Shown here: piece by piece, positions 44,101 to 53,085 of the stretch
Layout of the letters: every line of letters begins with the position of its first letter
Numbering within the stretch: position 1 is the first letter of the stretch
Source: Modicisalibacter sp049808615
Lineage (GTDB): Bacteria; Pseudomonadota; Gammaproteobacteria; Pseudomonadales; Halomonadaceae
Length of the DNA: 64,000 nucleotides
Assembly: GCF_049808615.1 (NCBI RefSeq)
Contig: NZ_JBNCAN010000005.1
Span: 62,001-126,000 of the forward strand
Direction: 5' to 3'
Notes under the pieces: generated by a model
The model's input: the letters and a program-made list of their open reading frames with translations, nothing else
Databases searched by the model: none
Told to the model about the DNA's origin: nothing
Translations under genes and position numbers: made by a program

Positions 44101-45606
44101 ATGTTCGACTTTCTGATTCAAGGCTTCGGAGTGGCGCTGACGCCGCTCAATCTCGGTCTGGCCTTCCTCGGCGCCTTGCTGGGCACGCTGTTCGGCGCCC
44201 TGCCGGGCATCGGCCCGATCAACGGCATCGCCATTCTCATGCCGCTGGCCTACACTCTGGGGCTGCCGGCGGAGTCGGCGCTGATTCTATTGGCCGGGGT
44301 ATACACCGGGGCCGAATACGGTGGCCGAATGTCGAGCATCCTGCTCAACGTACCCGGCGACGCCGGTGCCGTCATGACCACTCTCGACGGCCATCCGCTG
44401 GCCAAGAAGGGCCTGGCTGGACCGGCGTTGGGACTGTCCGCGGTCAGCTCCTTCGTCGGGGCGACCATTGCCATTCTCGGCCTGACGCTGTTCGCGCCGC
44501 TGCTGGCTGAGGTCGCTGTGAAGTTCGGCCCCGCCGAGTTCTTCGGGCTCATGGTCTTCGCTTTCGCGTCCATGTCGGTGATGATGGGCAAGGATCCCAT
44601 CAAGACCGCTATCGGCGCTGTGCTCGGCGTCATGATCGCCATGGTAGGCGTGGATTCCGGCACCGGGGTTCTGCGCTACACCTTTGGTTTGCCCGAGCTT
44701 TATGACGGGATCGATTTCGTGGTCATGATCATTGGACTGTTCGCCATCAGTGAGATTTTGCTGATGCTGGAGCATGCCAACCGATCTGATGTCGATGAAG
44801 GCATGCCACCGCTCGGGCGAGTGATGGTCAGTGTGAAAGAGCTTCTGTTTTGCAAGTGGGCCATGCTGCGTTCGGCGGTGATCGGTTTCATCATCGGGGT
44901 GCTGCCCGGTACCGGAGCGTCCGTGGCCGGCGCCGTTGCCTACACCACGGAGAAGCGTCTCTCCGACAAGGAGGGCACCTTCGGCACCGGCGACATGCGC
45001 GGTTTGGCGGCACCGGAGGCGGCCAATAATGCGGCGGCGGCGGGTTCTTTCGTGCCCATGCTGACCCTGGGGATTCCCGGTTCGGGCACCACCGCGGTGT
45101 TGCTGGGCGCCCTGATGCTCTACAACATCACTCCGGGACCGATGATGTTCACCGAGCGCCCCGAGGTGGCCGGTGGTCTGATTGCCTCGCTCTATATCGG
45201 CAACATCGTGCTATTGGCCCTTAATCTACCACTGGCGGGGGTGTTCGCGCGGGTGTTGACCATTCCGCGCTGGGTGCTGGTGCCGGGTATCGCCATCCTG
45301 GCCTTCGTCGGCGTCTATCAGCTGCATTCCGATCTCATGGCCATCTACCTGATGCTGATCATCGGCGTGTTCGGCTATCTGCTGCGCAAGCTCGGCTTCT
45401 CCCTGGCGCCGGTGATCCTGGGCTACGTGCTGGGCGGGCTGATGGAGGACAACCTGCGCCGGGCGCTGTCGATCAGCGGTGGCGATCTGGGAATTCTCTG
45501 GCAGTCGGGCATTTCTCTGGGCTTGTGGATCGCCGCGGCGCTCTTGCTGACGCTGCCCTGGCTGCTACCCAAGCTGCTATCGGACAAGTCGGCGGGCAAG
45601 GCTTGA
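44101..45606 (+). CDS. tctA: Tripartite tricarboxylate transporter large membrane subunit TctA
   Basis: The 501-residue permease has about twelve helices and the duplicated family motifs FGALPGIGPINGIAIL near residue 30 and GVLPGTGASVAGAVAY near 265, plus LTLGIPGSGTTAVLLGAL. These Gly/Pro-rich re-entrant motifs carry the substrate path. It follows tctB after 10 bp and shares its last four bases with the TTG start of the abrB-like gene. Confidence 0.94.
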   Translation: MFDFLIQGFGVALTPLNLGLAFLGALLGTLFGALPGIGPINGIAILMPLAYTLGLPAESALILLAGVYTGAEYGGRMSSILLNVPGDAGAVMTTLDGHPLAKKGLAGPALGLSAVSSFVGATIAILGLTLFAPLLAEVAVKFGPAEFFGLMVFAFASMSVMMGKDPIKTAIGAVLGVMIAMVGVDSGTGVLRYTFGLPELYDGIDFVVMIIGLFAISEILLMLEHANRSDVDEGMPPLGRVMVSVKELLFCKWAMLRSAVIGFIIGVLPGTGASVAGAVAYTTEKRLSDKEGTFGTGDMRGLAAPEAANNAAAAGSFVPMLTLGIPGSGTTAVLLGALMLYNITPGPMMFTERPEVAGGLIASLYIGNIVLLALNLPLAGVFARVLTIPRWVLVPGIAILAFVGVYQLHSDLMAIYLMLIIGVFGYLLRKLGFSLAPVILGYVLGGLMEDNLRRALSISGGDLGILWQSGISLGLWIAAALLLTLPWLLPKLLSDKSAGKA

Positions 45607-46676
45607 ACAGCAACGTTGCCAATCACTTGATCGCGACTGGAAAGTTTCTGCCTACCCTGGCGATCGGCGGGGTAGGTGGCGCTCTTGCCTACTGGCTTCA
45701 CATACCGTTGCCCTGGCTTCTCGGCGCATTGATCGCGACCACCTTGTGCAGCCTGGCGGGTGCGCAGTTGCGCTCTCCAGGGGCCTCGCGTCAGGCGGTG
45801 CTGGTGGTGATCGGTGTCATGCTGGGGTCGGCCTTCACGCCGGACATGAGCGGCGATATTGCCCTGTGGGGCACGAGCCTGGCCATCATGTTGATGGCCA
45901 CCGCGGTGATGATGGCGCTATCGGTGTGGTTTGGCCATCGCGTTGCCGGGTATTCGATGGATACGGCGATGTACGCGGGGGTGCCCGGTGGCGTCTCGGC
46001 GATTACCCTGATGGCGGCGGATTCCCAGGCCGATCTGCGTATTGTGGGATTGACCCATGCGGTACGCATTCTGGTGCTGCTCGTGGCCATCCCGCCGGTG
46101 CTGAGCATGTTGGGCCATGTCAACCTGCAGTCCACCAGCACCATGAGCCTGACGCAATGGCTGTCGATGCCTGCGTCTCACGATGCGGTATTGTTGATTG
46201 GGGCAGGACTCACCGGTATGTGGCTTGGACGCTTGCTGCATTTGCCGAACCCCTTGCTATTCGGACCGGTACTGCTGTCCGGCGCGCTACATGTAACCGG
46301 AGTCACCGAAGCGGAGATTCCTCCCACGATCGTGGCCCTGGCCCAAATCGTTATCGGCGTTTCGGTAGGAGTGCGTTTCGGCGGAACACCGCTGATCGCG
46401 GTGGGCTATAACCTTTTGATGGCAGTGCTACAGGCGATCGTACTGTTGATGATCGCCGTGGCAGCCGCCTGGGGTGCGCATGCGCTCACAGGCTATTCCC
46501 AAGCCGCGGCTCTGCTGGCCTATATGCCCGGCGGAGCACCTGAACTGAGCCTGGCCGCGCTCTCGTTGGGTATCGATCCAGCCTTCGTGACGTCTCATCA
46601 TCTCGTGCGCATCACGGTTCTGGTCATGCTGATGCCGCCCTTGCTGACTCTATTCAGGCGTCGGCCGACGTCCTAG
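45603..46676 (+). CDS. AbrB family membrane protein (TIGR03082-type duplication)
   Basis: The 357-residue protein has ten or more helices in two similar halves, each beginning with an LPWLLGAL- or NPLLFGPVL-like motif and including MYAGVPGGVSAITLMA and YMPGGAPELSLAAL. This is the AbrB/regulator-like membrane family often found beside TctA, sometimes misnamed ammonia monooxygenase. The most plausible start is TTG at 45603, overlapping the tctA stop (TTGA) with GGGCAAGG upstream. It is the fourth gene of the uptake operon; function unknown. Confidence 0.8.
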   Translation: MNSNVANHLIATGKFLPTLAIGGVGGALAYWLHIPLPWLLGALIATTLCSLAGAQLRSPGASRQAVLVVIGVMLGSAFTPDMSGDIALWGTSLAIMLMATAVMMALSVWFGHRVAGYSMDTAMYAGVPGGVSAITLMAADSQADLRIVGLTHAVRILVLLVAIPPVLSMLGHVNLQSTSTMSLTQWLSMPASHDAVLLIGAGLTGMWLGRLLHLPNPLLFGPVLLSGALHVTGVTEAEIPPTIVALAQIVIGVSVGVRFGGTPLIAVGYNLLMAVLQAIVLLMIAVAAAWGAHALTGYSQAAALLAYMPGGAPELSLAALSLGIDPAFVTSHHLVRITVLVMLMPPLLTLFRRRPTS

Positions 46677-46696
46677 AGAGCCATGCTTCCATTCCC

Positions 46697-47689
46697 TCAT
46701 GGCTTACGTGCCACGATGACCGCCCGCCGCGGCGCCGGGTGGCCTTCGATGGTGCGCGAGCGGTCTTCGGGATCGAGGAAGTCCGCCAGGGACTGAAAGG
46801 TCATCCAGTCGGTGGAGCGTTGCTCATCCAGGCTGGTCACGGCCTCATCGACCACGCGAATCTCCGTGAAGCCACAGCGTTCCATCCAGTGGGCCAGTGC
46901 ACGAGAGGAGGGCAGGAAGTAGACGTTGGGCATGGCCGCGTAGCGCTCGCCGGGCATGAATACGGTGGTCTCGTCGCCCTCCACCACTAGGGTCTCCAGT
47001 ACCAGCTCGCCCCCGGGACGCAGAGCGTCTTTTAGCTGCAACAGATGTTCCAGCGGCGAGGCACGATGATAGAGCACGCCCATGGAGAATACCGTATCGA
47101 AGAATTCGAGCTTGGCGGGTACATCCTCGATGCCTACCGGCAAGAAGTGGGTGCGACCGCCGTCAGCATCACCAACGAAATGGCGCACCGCCTGAAACTG
47201 ATAATAGAAGCGCGGTGAGGGGTCGATGACCAGTACGAAGGCGGCTCCCCTGCCTGCCATGCGCCAGGCGTGGTAGCCGTTTCCGCCGCCCACGTCGAGG
47301 ATCCTGCGCCCTTCCAATGAAGAGAGATGTGGCGCCACGCGCTGCCATTTCCAGTCCGAGCGCCATTCCGTATCGATCTCGATGCCGCCGAGGGAAAACG
47401 GTCCCTTGCGCCAGGGCATCAGTTTGCGCAGCAGGTTCTCGCTGCGGCGTCGGTGAGCATCGGAGAGTGCCATCTCGACGCTCACGCACTCCTGGTCGAG
47501 ATGCACGGTTCGTTCGTCGGGCAACGACGGTAATTTCATCACTGCCTTTTCCCAGGCGGGTAGATCGCCATGGCGCTTGCGGTCGAGACCGCGAGCCAGC
47601 TGCTTCGGCAGTCGGGCCAGCCATCTCGTCAGACCCTGCTCGACGAAGGCGTGGTAGAGGGCGCGCTCGGCGTCATCCAACTCTGGCAT
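46697..47689 (-). CDS. cmoB: tRNA U34 carboxymethyltransferase CmoB
   Basis: CmoB transfers a carboxymethyl group from carboxy-SAM to 5-hydroxyuridine-34 of tRNA, giving cmo5U. The 330-residue protein has the SAM motif RILDVGGGNGYHAWRM, the conserved EWRSDWKWQRV segment, and VFSMGVLYHRASPLEHL. It lies 3 bp after cmoA. The hydroxyuridine precursor is made by TrhP, also in this window. Confidence 0.95.
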   Translation of the reverse strand: MPELDDAERALYHAFVEQGLTRWLARLPKQLARGLDRKRHGDLPAWEKAVMKLPSLPDERTVHLDQECVSVEMALSDAHRRRSENLLRKLMPWRKGPFSLGGIEIDTEWRSDWKWQRVAPHLSSLEGRRILDVGGGNGYHAWRMAGRGAAFVLVIDPSPRFYYQFQAVRHFVGDADGGRTHFLPVGIEDVPAKLEFFDTVFSMGVLYHRASPLEHLLQLKDALRPGGELVLETLVVEGDETTVFMPGERYAAMPNVYFLPSSRALAHWMERCGFTEIRVVDEAVTSLDEQRSTDWMTFQSLADFLDPEDRSRTIEGHPAPRRAVIVARKP

Positions 47690-47692
47690 GGT

Positions 47693-48436
47693 TTAGCCGT
47701 CCTTGAAGGCGATCATCGAGGCGAAGTTGAGATACTGGAACCAGGTGCTCACCCGGGAGAAGCCGGCCCGAGACAAACGAGCGTGGTGAGCATTCAGGGT
47801 GTCCGGCACCAGGACGTTCTCAAGGGCGGTGCGCTTCTGGCTGATCTCCAGGTCGCTATAACCGTTGGCGCGCTTGAAGTCGTGATAACGCTCCACCAGC
47901 CAGGCATTTTCCTGCTCGTCCGTTGCGACGATCTTTTCCGACAGTATCAGTACGCCGCCGGTTTCAAGTGAGTCGAACAGTGTACCGATCACCGCGTCCC
48001 GGTCCTCCGGGGGCAGGAATTGCAGGGTGAAATTCAGCACGATCATCGCTGCGGGCCGATAATCGATGTGGCGAATATCGCCTTCGAGAATCTCGATCCG
48101 ATGTTCTGGGCACTCGTCACTCAATGTGGAGCGGGCGCGTGCCACCATGGCGGGCGATAAGTCGACGCCGGTCAGGGTGAAGGCCTCCGGCGGCAGTCGC
48201 CCTGCTAACGCAAGCCCTGCCGCACCCAGAGAACAGCCCAGATCGTAGACATGTCCACCGTGGCGCAGATGGCGCTCAGCGATCACGCCGAGCATGCCCA
48301 GTATCTGGCCGTAGCCGGGTACCGAGCGACGAATCATGTCGGGAAAGCAGGCCACGACCCGTTCGTCGAAGGAAAACGATGCAACGCGGTCAAGGGGTGT
48401 GGTAAAGACCGCGTCACGGTAAGATGCAGAACTCAT
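47693..48436 (-). CDS. cmoA: Carboxy-SAM synthase CmoA
   Basis: CmoA makes carboxy-S-adenosylmethionine from SAM and prephenate. The 247-residue protein contains FDERVVACFPDMIRRSVPGY, near-identical to the family signature, and VYDLGCSLGAAGLAL as SAM motif I. ATG 48436 (MSSASYRDAV) matches the usual N-terminus; an in-frame TTG at 48448 is less likely. It heads the cmoA-cmoB pair. Confidence 0.95.
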   Translation of the reverse strand: MSSASYRDAVFTTPLDRVASFSFDERVVACFPDMIRRSVPGYGQILGMLGVIAERHLRHGGHVYDLGCSLGAAGLALAGRLPPEAFTLTGVDLSPAMVARARSTLSDECPEHRIEILEGDIRHIDYRPAAMIVLNFTLQFLPPEDRDAVIGTLFDSLETGGVLILSEKIVATDEQENAWLVERYHDFKRANGYSDLEISQKRTALENVLVPDTLNAHHARLSRAGFSRVSTWFQYLNFASMIAFKDG

Positions 48437-48580
48437 GGAAAATCGCAATTGATCAAATAGTGTGCAGCATACAGTGCCAAAGACATCATTTTACGTGCGG
48501 TTTGGTAATGTTGCACCCGCGTGTCCCCATCACTGATTCGATAGACAGCCTTCGACTTTGTTTTCAAGGAGAGATCCCCG

Positions 48581-50251
48581 ATGACGTCAAGAACCCCGAT
48601 CGATCGTCAGAATGCCTGGCAGGCGCTGAGAGAGCATGCCGAGGCCATGCGTGAGGTTCATCTCAAGGATTTGTTCAACGAGTCGCAAAGCCGTCACGGT
48701 GATTTCTCGCGTCAAGCCGCGGGTTTGGCCCTTGATCTGTCCAAACAGCGTTGGAGTATCGAGACCCTGGATAAGCTGCTGGAACTGGCGCGAACCGCCG
48801 ACGTACCTGGGGCCATCAATCGGCTGCTGGCCGGCGAACGGGTCAACCGTTCGGAAGATCGCCCGGCGCTTCACACCGCGTTGCGTTTGCCGTCGGATGC
48901 TCACCTGGAAGTGGAGGGTGAAGACGTAGTGCCGGCAGTCCATAAAACGCTCGATCACATGGAGTCGATGGTCGAGAAGTTCCTGGCTGGTCAGTGGCGC
49001 GGTGCTACCGGTAAGGCGATTACCGATGTGGTCAATCTGGGTGTCGGTGGTTCGGACCTTGGCCCTTTGATGGTGACCCATGCCCTGGCGGATTATCAGC
49101 CCCGGGATGTGCACCCTGTGGAGGTGCACTTTGCCTCGACCATGGATGGCTCCCAGCTAGCCGATTATCTGGATCGACTCAGCCCCGAGACCACGCTGTT
49201 CGTGCTCTCGTCGAAGTCCTTTACCACTATCGATACGCTCTCCAATGCGCGTACCGCTCGGGACTGGCTACTGGGGCATCTGGGACGCAACGACAACGAC
49301 GAAGCGCTAGTGATGCGTCAGCATTTCATCGGCGTGTCGGCCAGCCCTGAAAAGATGCGCGAATGGGGTATCTCTGATGCCAACCAGCTGGAGTTCTGGG
49401 AATGGGTCGGCGGGCGTTACTCGCTGTGGGGTGCCATCGGCCTGCCCATCGCCCTGACCATCGGCATGGATAACTTCCGCGCCTTGCTGGGCGGCGCGCA
49501 TGCCATGGATCGTCATTTCGCCAGCGCCGAGCTTGCCGACAACCTACCGGTGCTATTGGCGTTGGCAGGCATCTGGAACGTCAATTTCCTGGATATTCGC
49601 GCCCATTCGATCCTGCCCTATGATGGGCGTCTGGAATTTTTTGCCAGTTATCTCGAGCAGCTCGAGATGGAGTCCAATGGCAAGTCGGTGACCAACGACG
49701 GCGAGAAGGTTCATTATTCCACCTGTCCGGTGCTGTGGGGGCAGCTTGGCCCTAACGCACAGCATGCCTTTTATCAGCTGCTGCATCAGGGCACCCAGGC
49801 GGTGGAGTGTGATTTCATTGCCCCAATGCGCCGATACGACTGGGTCGAGGACGAAGCGACGCGCAATCATTTGAAGAGTCAGCATCGCCTGACCCTGGCC
49901 AATTGCTTCGCCCAATCACGGTTGCTGATGCTGGGTGACGACGCCATCGACGACGATGGTCCACGCCCAAGCCACAAGCGTTACCAAGGCAATCAGCCAT
50001 CCACCACCGTACTGCTCGAGCAACTGACCCCGGCTACCTTGGGCGCACTGGTGGCGCTTTATGAGCACAAGGTGTTCGTGCAGGCCACCATTTGGGACAT
50101 CAACCCCTTCGATCAGTGGGGCGTGGAGTTGGGCAAGAAGATCGCTACTCAGACTGAACAAATCCTGGCTTCCCATGAGGGGGTCGAATCCCTGGATGCC
50201 TCCAGTCGCGGTTTGATCGAGGCGGTATGGAACGCTGAAGGTTCGGCTTGA
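48581..50251 (+). CDS. pgi: Glucose-6-phosphate isomerase
   Basis: Pgi interconverts glucose 6-phosphate and fructose 6-phosphate. The 556-residue protein shows the first signature region as VLSSKSFTTIDTLSNA with VNLGVGGSDLGP before it, the active-site GGRYSLWGAIGLPIA, and the C-terminal signature in FDQWGVELGKKIA. AAGGAGAG precedes the ATG. It is monocistronic or co-transcribed with the yqiA-parE group 28 bp downstream. Confidence 0.96.
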   Translation: MTSRTPIDRQNAWQALREHAEAMREVHLKDLFNESQSRHGDFSRQAAGLALDLSKQRWSIETLDKLLELARTADVPGAINRLLAGERVNRSEDRPALHTALRLPSDAHLEVEGEDVVPAVHKTLDHMESMVEKFLAGQWRGATGKAITDVVNLGVGGSDLGPLMVTHALADYQPRDVHPVEVHFASTMDGSQLADYLDRLSPETTLFVLSSKSFTTIDTLSNARTARDWLLGHLGRNDNDEALVMRQHFIGVSASPEKMREWGISDANQLEFWEWVGGRYSLWGAIGLPIALTIGMDNFRALLGGAHAMDRHFASAELADNLPVLLALAGIWNVNFLDIRAHSILPYDGRLEFFASYLEQLEMESNGKSVTNDGEKVHYSTCPVLWGQLGPNAQHAFYQLLHQGTQAVECDFIAPMRRYDWVEDEATRNHLKSQHRLTLANCFAQSRLLMLGDDAIDDDGPRPSHKRYQGNQPSTTVLLEQLTPATLGALVALYEHKVFVQATIWDINPFDQWGVELGKKIATQTEQILASHEGVESLDASSRGLIEAVWNAEGSA

Positions 50252-50279
50252 TACTGTTTTTTCGTACAGGTTTTGCGGT

Positions 50280-50906
50280 ATGCTAAGTGACCCGAGCAGG
50301 CGGTCCCCGGTCGATGCCGTGCTTTATCTGCACGGCTTCAACAGCGGCAGCGAATCGCCCAAGGCGCAATTGATGCAAGCTGCGTGTAAGCGGATTATCC
50401 ACCATGGCGAGCCGCTCCCCTGCAGTGCTCCTCAATTGTCGCATCGTCCCCGGGAGGCACTGGAGAGCGCGCAGTCCGCACTTGAAGCGCTGGGCTCGAA
50501 CGTGCTTCTAGTGGGCAGTTCGATGGGGGGCTTTCTGGCCACTTGTCTGGCCGAGCGTTTCGATCTTGCGGCGGTATTGCTCAACCCGGCGGTGCAGCCG
50601 GCTCGGCTGGTTGATGAGTTGCTGGGGACCGACTTCGTCAATGAATATACCGGGGAGCATTTTACCGTCGAGGCCGCGCATCATGATGAACTGGCGACGA
50701 TGATGCCGACTCGTCTGGAGCCGCAACGCTATCTACTGTTGCTCGGTACCGCCGATGAAACATTGGATTGCCGGGAGGCGTTCAAGGCTTATGCCGGTTG
50801 TCGCACGCTCATCGAGCCCGGTGGTGATCATGGTTTCAGCCGCGTCAAGGATCATCTGCCGGCGATACTGGCGCAGGGCGGGCATTGCTTGAGAGCCGAT
50901 TCATGA
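50280..50906 (+). CDS. yqiA: YqiA-type alpha/beta hydrolase
   Basis: The 208-residue esterase-like protein has the nucleophile elbow GSSMGG, Asp in GTADETLD and His in GGDHGF, together with YLHGFNSGSESPKA at the N-terminus. The gene order yqiA-parE matches E. coli. The physiological substrate is not known. The spacer to parE holds a 13-bp tandem repeat. Confidence 0.87.
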   Translation: MLSDPSRRSPVDAVLYLHGFNSGSESPKAQLMQAACKRIIHHGEPLPCSAPQLSHRPREALESAQSALEALGSNVLLVGSSMGGFLATCLAERFDLAAVLLNPAVQPARLVDELLGTDFVNEYTGEHFTVEAAHHDELATMMPTRLEPQRYLLLLGTADETLDCREAFKAYAGCRTLIEPGGDHGFSRVKDHLPAILAQGGHCLRADS

Positions 50907-50928
50907 GGCATATACCGGAATTCTGGTA

Positions 50929-50967
50929 TCAATATCGAGGTTCAATATCGAGGTTCAATATCGAGGG
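50929..50967. repeat. Three tandem copies of a 13-bp unit upstream of parE
   Basis: Unit TCAATATCGAGGT at 50929-50941, 50942-50954 and 50955-50967 (the last copy ends in G). It lies in the yqiA-parE spacer, 45 bp before the parE ATG. The copies are almost identical, so copy number may vary between strains. Confidence 0.85.
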
Positions 50968-51012
50968 GTTAGTGCCGATAACCTTCGAGAAGACAACATC
51001 CATGGATAATGC

Positions 51013-52893
51013 ATGACGCAATACAGCGCGACATCGATTGAAGTTCTCTCCGGGCTCGAGCCGGTGCGCAAGCGCCCGGGCATGTACACCGATACCACGC
51101 GTCCTAACCATCTGGTCCAGGAGGTCGTTGACAACAGCGTCGATGAGGCCTTGGCTGGGTACGCCGGTGAGATCAAGGTGCGTCTGCTCGAGGATGGAGG
51201 TATCGAGGTCGGCGACGACGGCCGTGGCATGCCCATCGACATGCACCCGGAACATGGACTGTCCGGGGTCGAGCTGATCCTGACCAAGCTGCACGCCGGC
51301 GGCAAGTTCTCCCAGTCGAGCTACCGTTTCGCGGGTGGCCTGCACGGGGTCGGCGTTTCCGTTGTCAATGCATTGTCGCGACGCCTTGAGGTTGAGGTCT
51401 GCCGTGAGGGCGAGCGTCATGGTATCGCCTTCGAGAAGGGCGACAAGGTTGAAGAACTTTCTGTCATCGGCAGTTGCCCCAAACGGGCCACCGGCACGGT
51501 GGTGCGCTTCTGGCCCGAGGTCGAGTACTTCGATTCCCCCAAGCTGTCGCTGCCGCGGCTCAAACATTTATTACGCGCCAAGGCGGTACTGTGCCCCGGG
51601 CTCAGGGTAGTGCTCACCGAGGCCGACGGCGCCGAGAGTGTCTGGCAGTACGAGGACGGTCTGCGCGACTATCTGGCTCAGGCCACCGATGGGTTTGAAG
51701 TGCTGCCTGCATCGCCCTTCATTGGCCACTTTGCCGACGACGAGCAGGCCGTGGACTGGGCGATTCAGTGGTTGCCTGAAGGTGGCGAGCCGTTACTCGA
51801 AAGCTATGTCAACCTGATTCCCACACCGCTGGGCGGTACCCACGTCAATGGCCTGCGTTCGGGGCTGCTCGAGGCGTTGCGCGAGTTCTGCGACTACCGC
51901 AGCCTGCTGCCGCGCGGCGTCAAGCTGACCGCCGAGGACCTTTGGGAGCGAGTCTCCTTCGTGCTCTCGGTGAAGATGCTCGACCCGCAGTTCGCCGGTC
52001 AGACCAAGGAGCGGTTGTCGTCGCGCACCGTCGCCGGTTTCGTCTCAGGGGTGGTCAAGGATGCCTTCTCGCTGTGGCTCAACCATCATGTCGATCAGGC
52101 CGAAGCCCTGGCCGAGCTGGTGATAAGCGCCGCCCAGCGTCGCCAGAAGAGTGCCAAGAAGGTGGCGCGCAAGAAGATCACCTCTGGGCCGGCGTTGCCC
52201 GGCAAGCTGGCGGATTGTTCCGGCCAGGACCCGGCCGCCAGCGAACTGTTCCTGGTCGAGGGTGATTCCGCCGGGGGCAGTGCCAAGCAGGCCCGGGCGC
52301 GCGAAACCCAGGCGATCCTGCCGCTGCGCGGCAAGATCCTCAATACCTGGGAAGTCGAGTCTCACGACATCTACGGCTCCCAGGAGGTCCACGACATCGC
52401 AGTGGCCATCGGCATCGATCCGGCCAGCGACGACCTTTCCAAGCTGCGCTATCACAAGATCTGCATCCTTGCCGATGCGGACTCCGATGGCCTGCATATC
52501 GCCACGCTGCTGTGCGCGCTGTTCATGCGTCATTTCCCGGCGCTGGTGGATGCCGGCCACGTATTCGTTGCCATGCCGCCCTTGTATCGCATCGATCTGG
52601 GCAAGGAAGTCTTCTACGCCCTCGATGAAAGCGAGAAGTCGGCGGTGCTCAAGCGTCTGGAAGGCAAGCGCGGCACCCCCAACGTGCAGCGCTTCAAGGG
52701 CCTAGGCGAAATGAGTCCGCTGCAGCTTCGCGAGACCACCATGGCGGTGGATACTCGGCGCCTGGTGCAGCTGACCCGGGAGGAAGGCGACGGCACCGGC
52801 GAAATGCTGGATATGCTGCTGGCCAAGAAGCGCGCTTCGGACAGAAAGAGCTGGCTCGAGGATTACGGCAATCTGGCCGACATCGAAGTATGA
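51013..52893 (+). CDS. parE: DNA topoisomerase IV subunit B
   Basis: ParE is the ATPase subunit of topoisomerase IV, which decatenates replicated chromosomes. The 626-residue protein has the GHKL ATP site (VDNSVDEALAG, DDGRGMPID, GLHGVGVSVVNAL), the toprim region LVEGDSAGGSAKQARARE and DADSDGLHIATLL. Length and the EGDSAGGSA motif fit ParE rather than the longer GyrB. The Shine-Dalgarno is weak. A structured repeat separates it from parC. Confidence 0.95.
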   Translation: MTQYSATSIEVLSGLEPVRKRPGMYTDTTRPNHLVQEVVDNSVDEALAGYAGEIKVRLLEDGGIEVGDDGRGMPIDMHPEHGLSGVELILTKLHAGGKFSQSSYRFAGGLHGVGVSVVNALSRRLEVEVCREGERHGIAFEKGDKVEELSVIGSCPKRATGTVVRFWPEVEYFDSPKLSLPRLKHLLRAKAVLCPGLRVVLTEADGAESVWQYEDGLRDYLAQATDGFEVLPASPFIGHFADDEQAVDWAIQWLPEGGEPLLESYVNLIPTPLGGTHVNGLRSGLLEALREFCDYRSLLPRGVKLTAEDLWERVSFVLSVKMLDPQFAGQTKERLSSRTVAGFVSGVVKDAFSLWLNHHVDQAEALAELVISAAQRRQKSAKKVARKKITSGPALPGKLADCSGQDPAASELFLVEGDSAGGSAKQARARETQAILPLRGKILNTWEVESHDIYGSQEVHDIAVAIGIDPASDDLSKLRYHKICILADADSDGLHIATLLCALFMRHFPALVDAGHVFVAMPPLYRIDLGKEVFYALDESEKSAVLKRLEGKRGTPNVQRFKGLGEMSPLQLRETTMAVDTRRLVQLTREEGDGTGEMLDMLLAKKRASDRKSWLEDYGNLADIEV

Positions 52894-52910
52894 GTGGATG
52901 AGCCTTTCTG

Positions 52911-53012
52911 CGCTCGGCCAGGCGGTGTTAGCCGCTGCGCGCCAAATGCTCATTTACACTAGTAAACTCCGCCTTGTCGCGCAGCGGCTGCCTACCCTGA
53001 CCTTCGCTCGAA
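52911..53012. repeat. Long hairpin repeat with conserved loop, copy B (parE-parC gap)
   Basis: Stem AGCCGCTGCGCG (52930-52941) with CGCGCAGCGGCT (52978-52989), perfect over 12 bp. The core has AAATGCTCATTTAC, a 4-nt turn ACTA, and GTAAACT. The flanking blocks TCGGCCA (52914-52920), GTTA (52927-52930) and TGCCT (52989-52993) occur at the same spacing in copy A at 8469-8587, while the stem sequence differs completely but is again self-complementary. Confidence 0.8.
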
Positions 53013-53085
53013 GCGGCTTTGCGACTAAAAGAATTACCGCCACGCTGAAAGTAGGCGAGCCCAGCCACTTTCCCAAGGTGAACCA

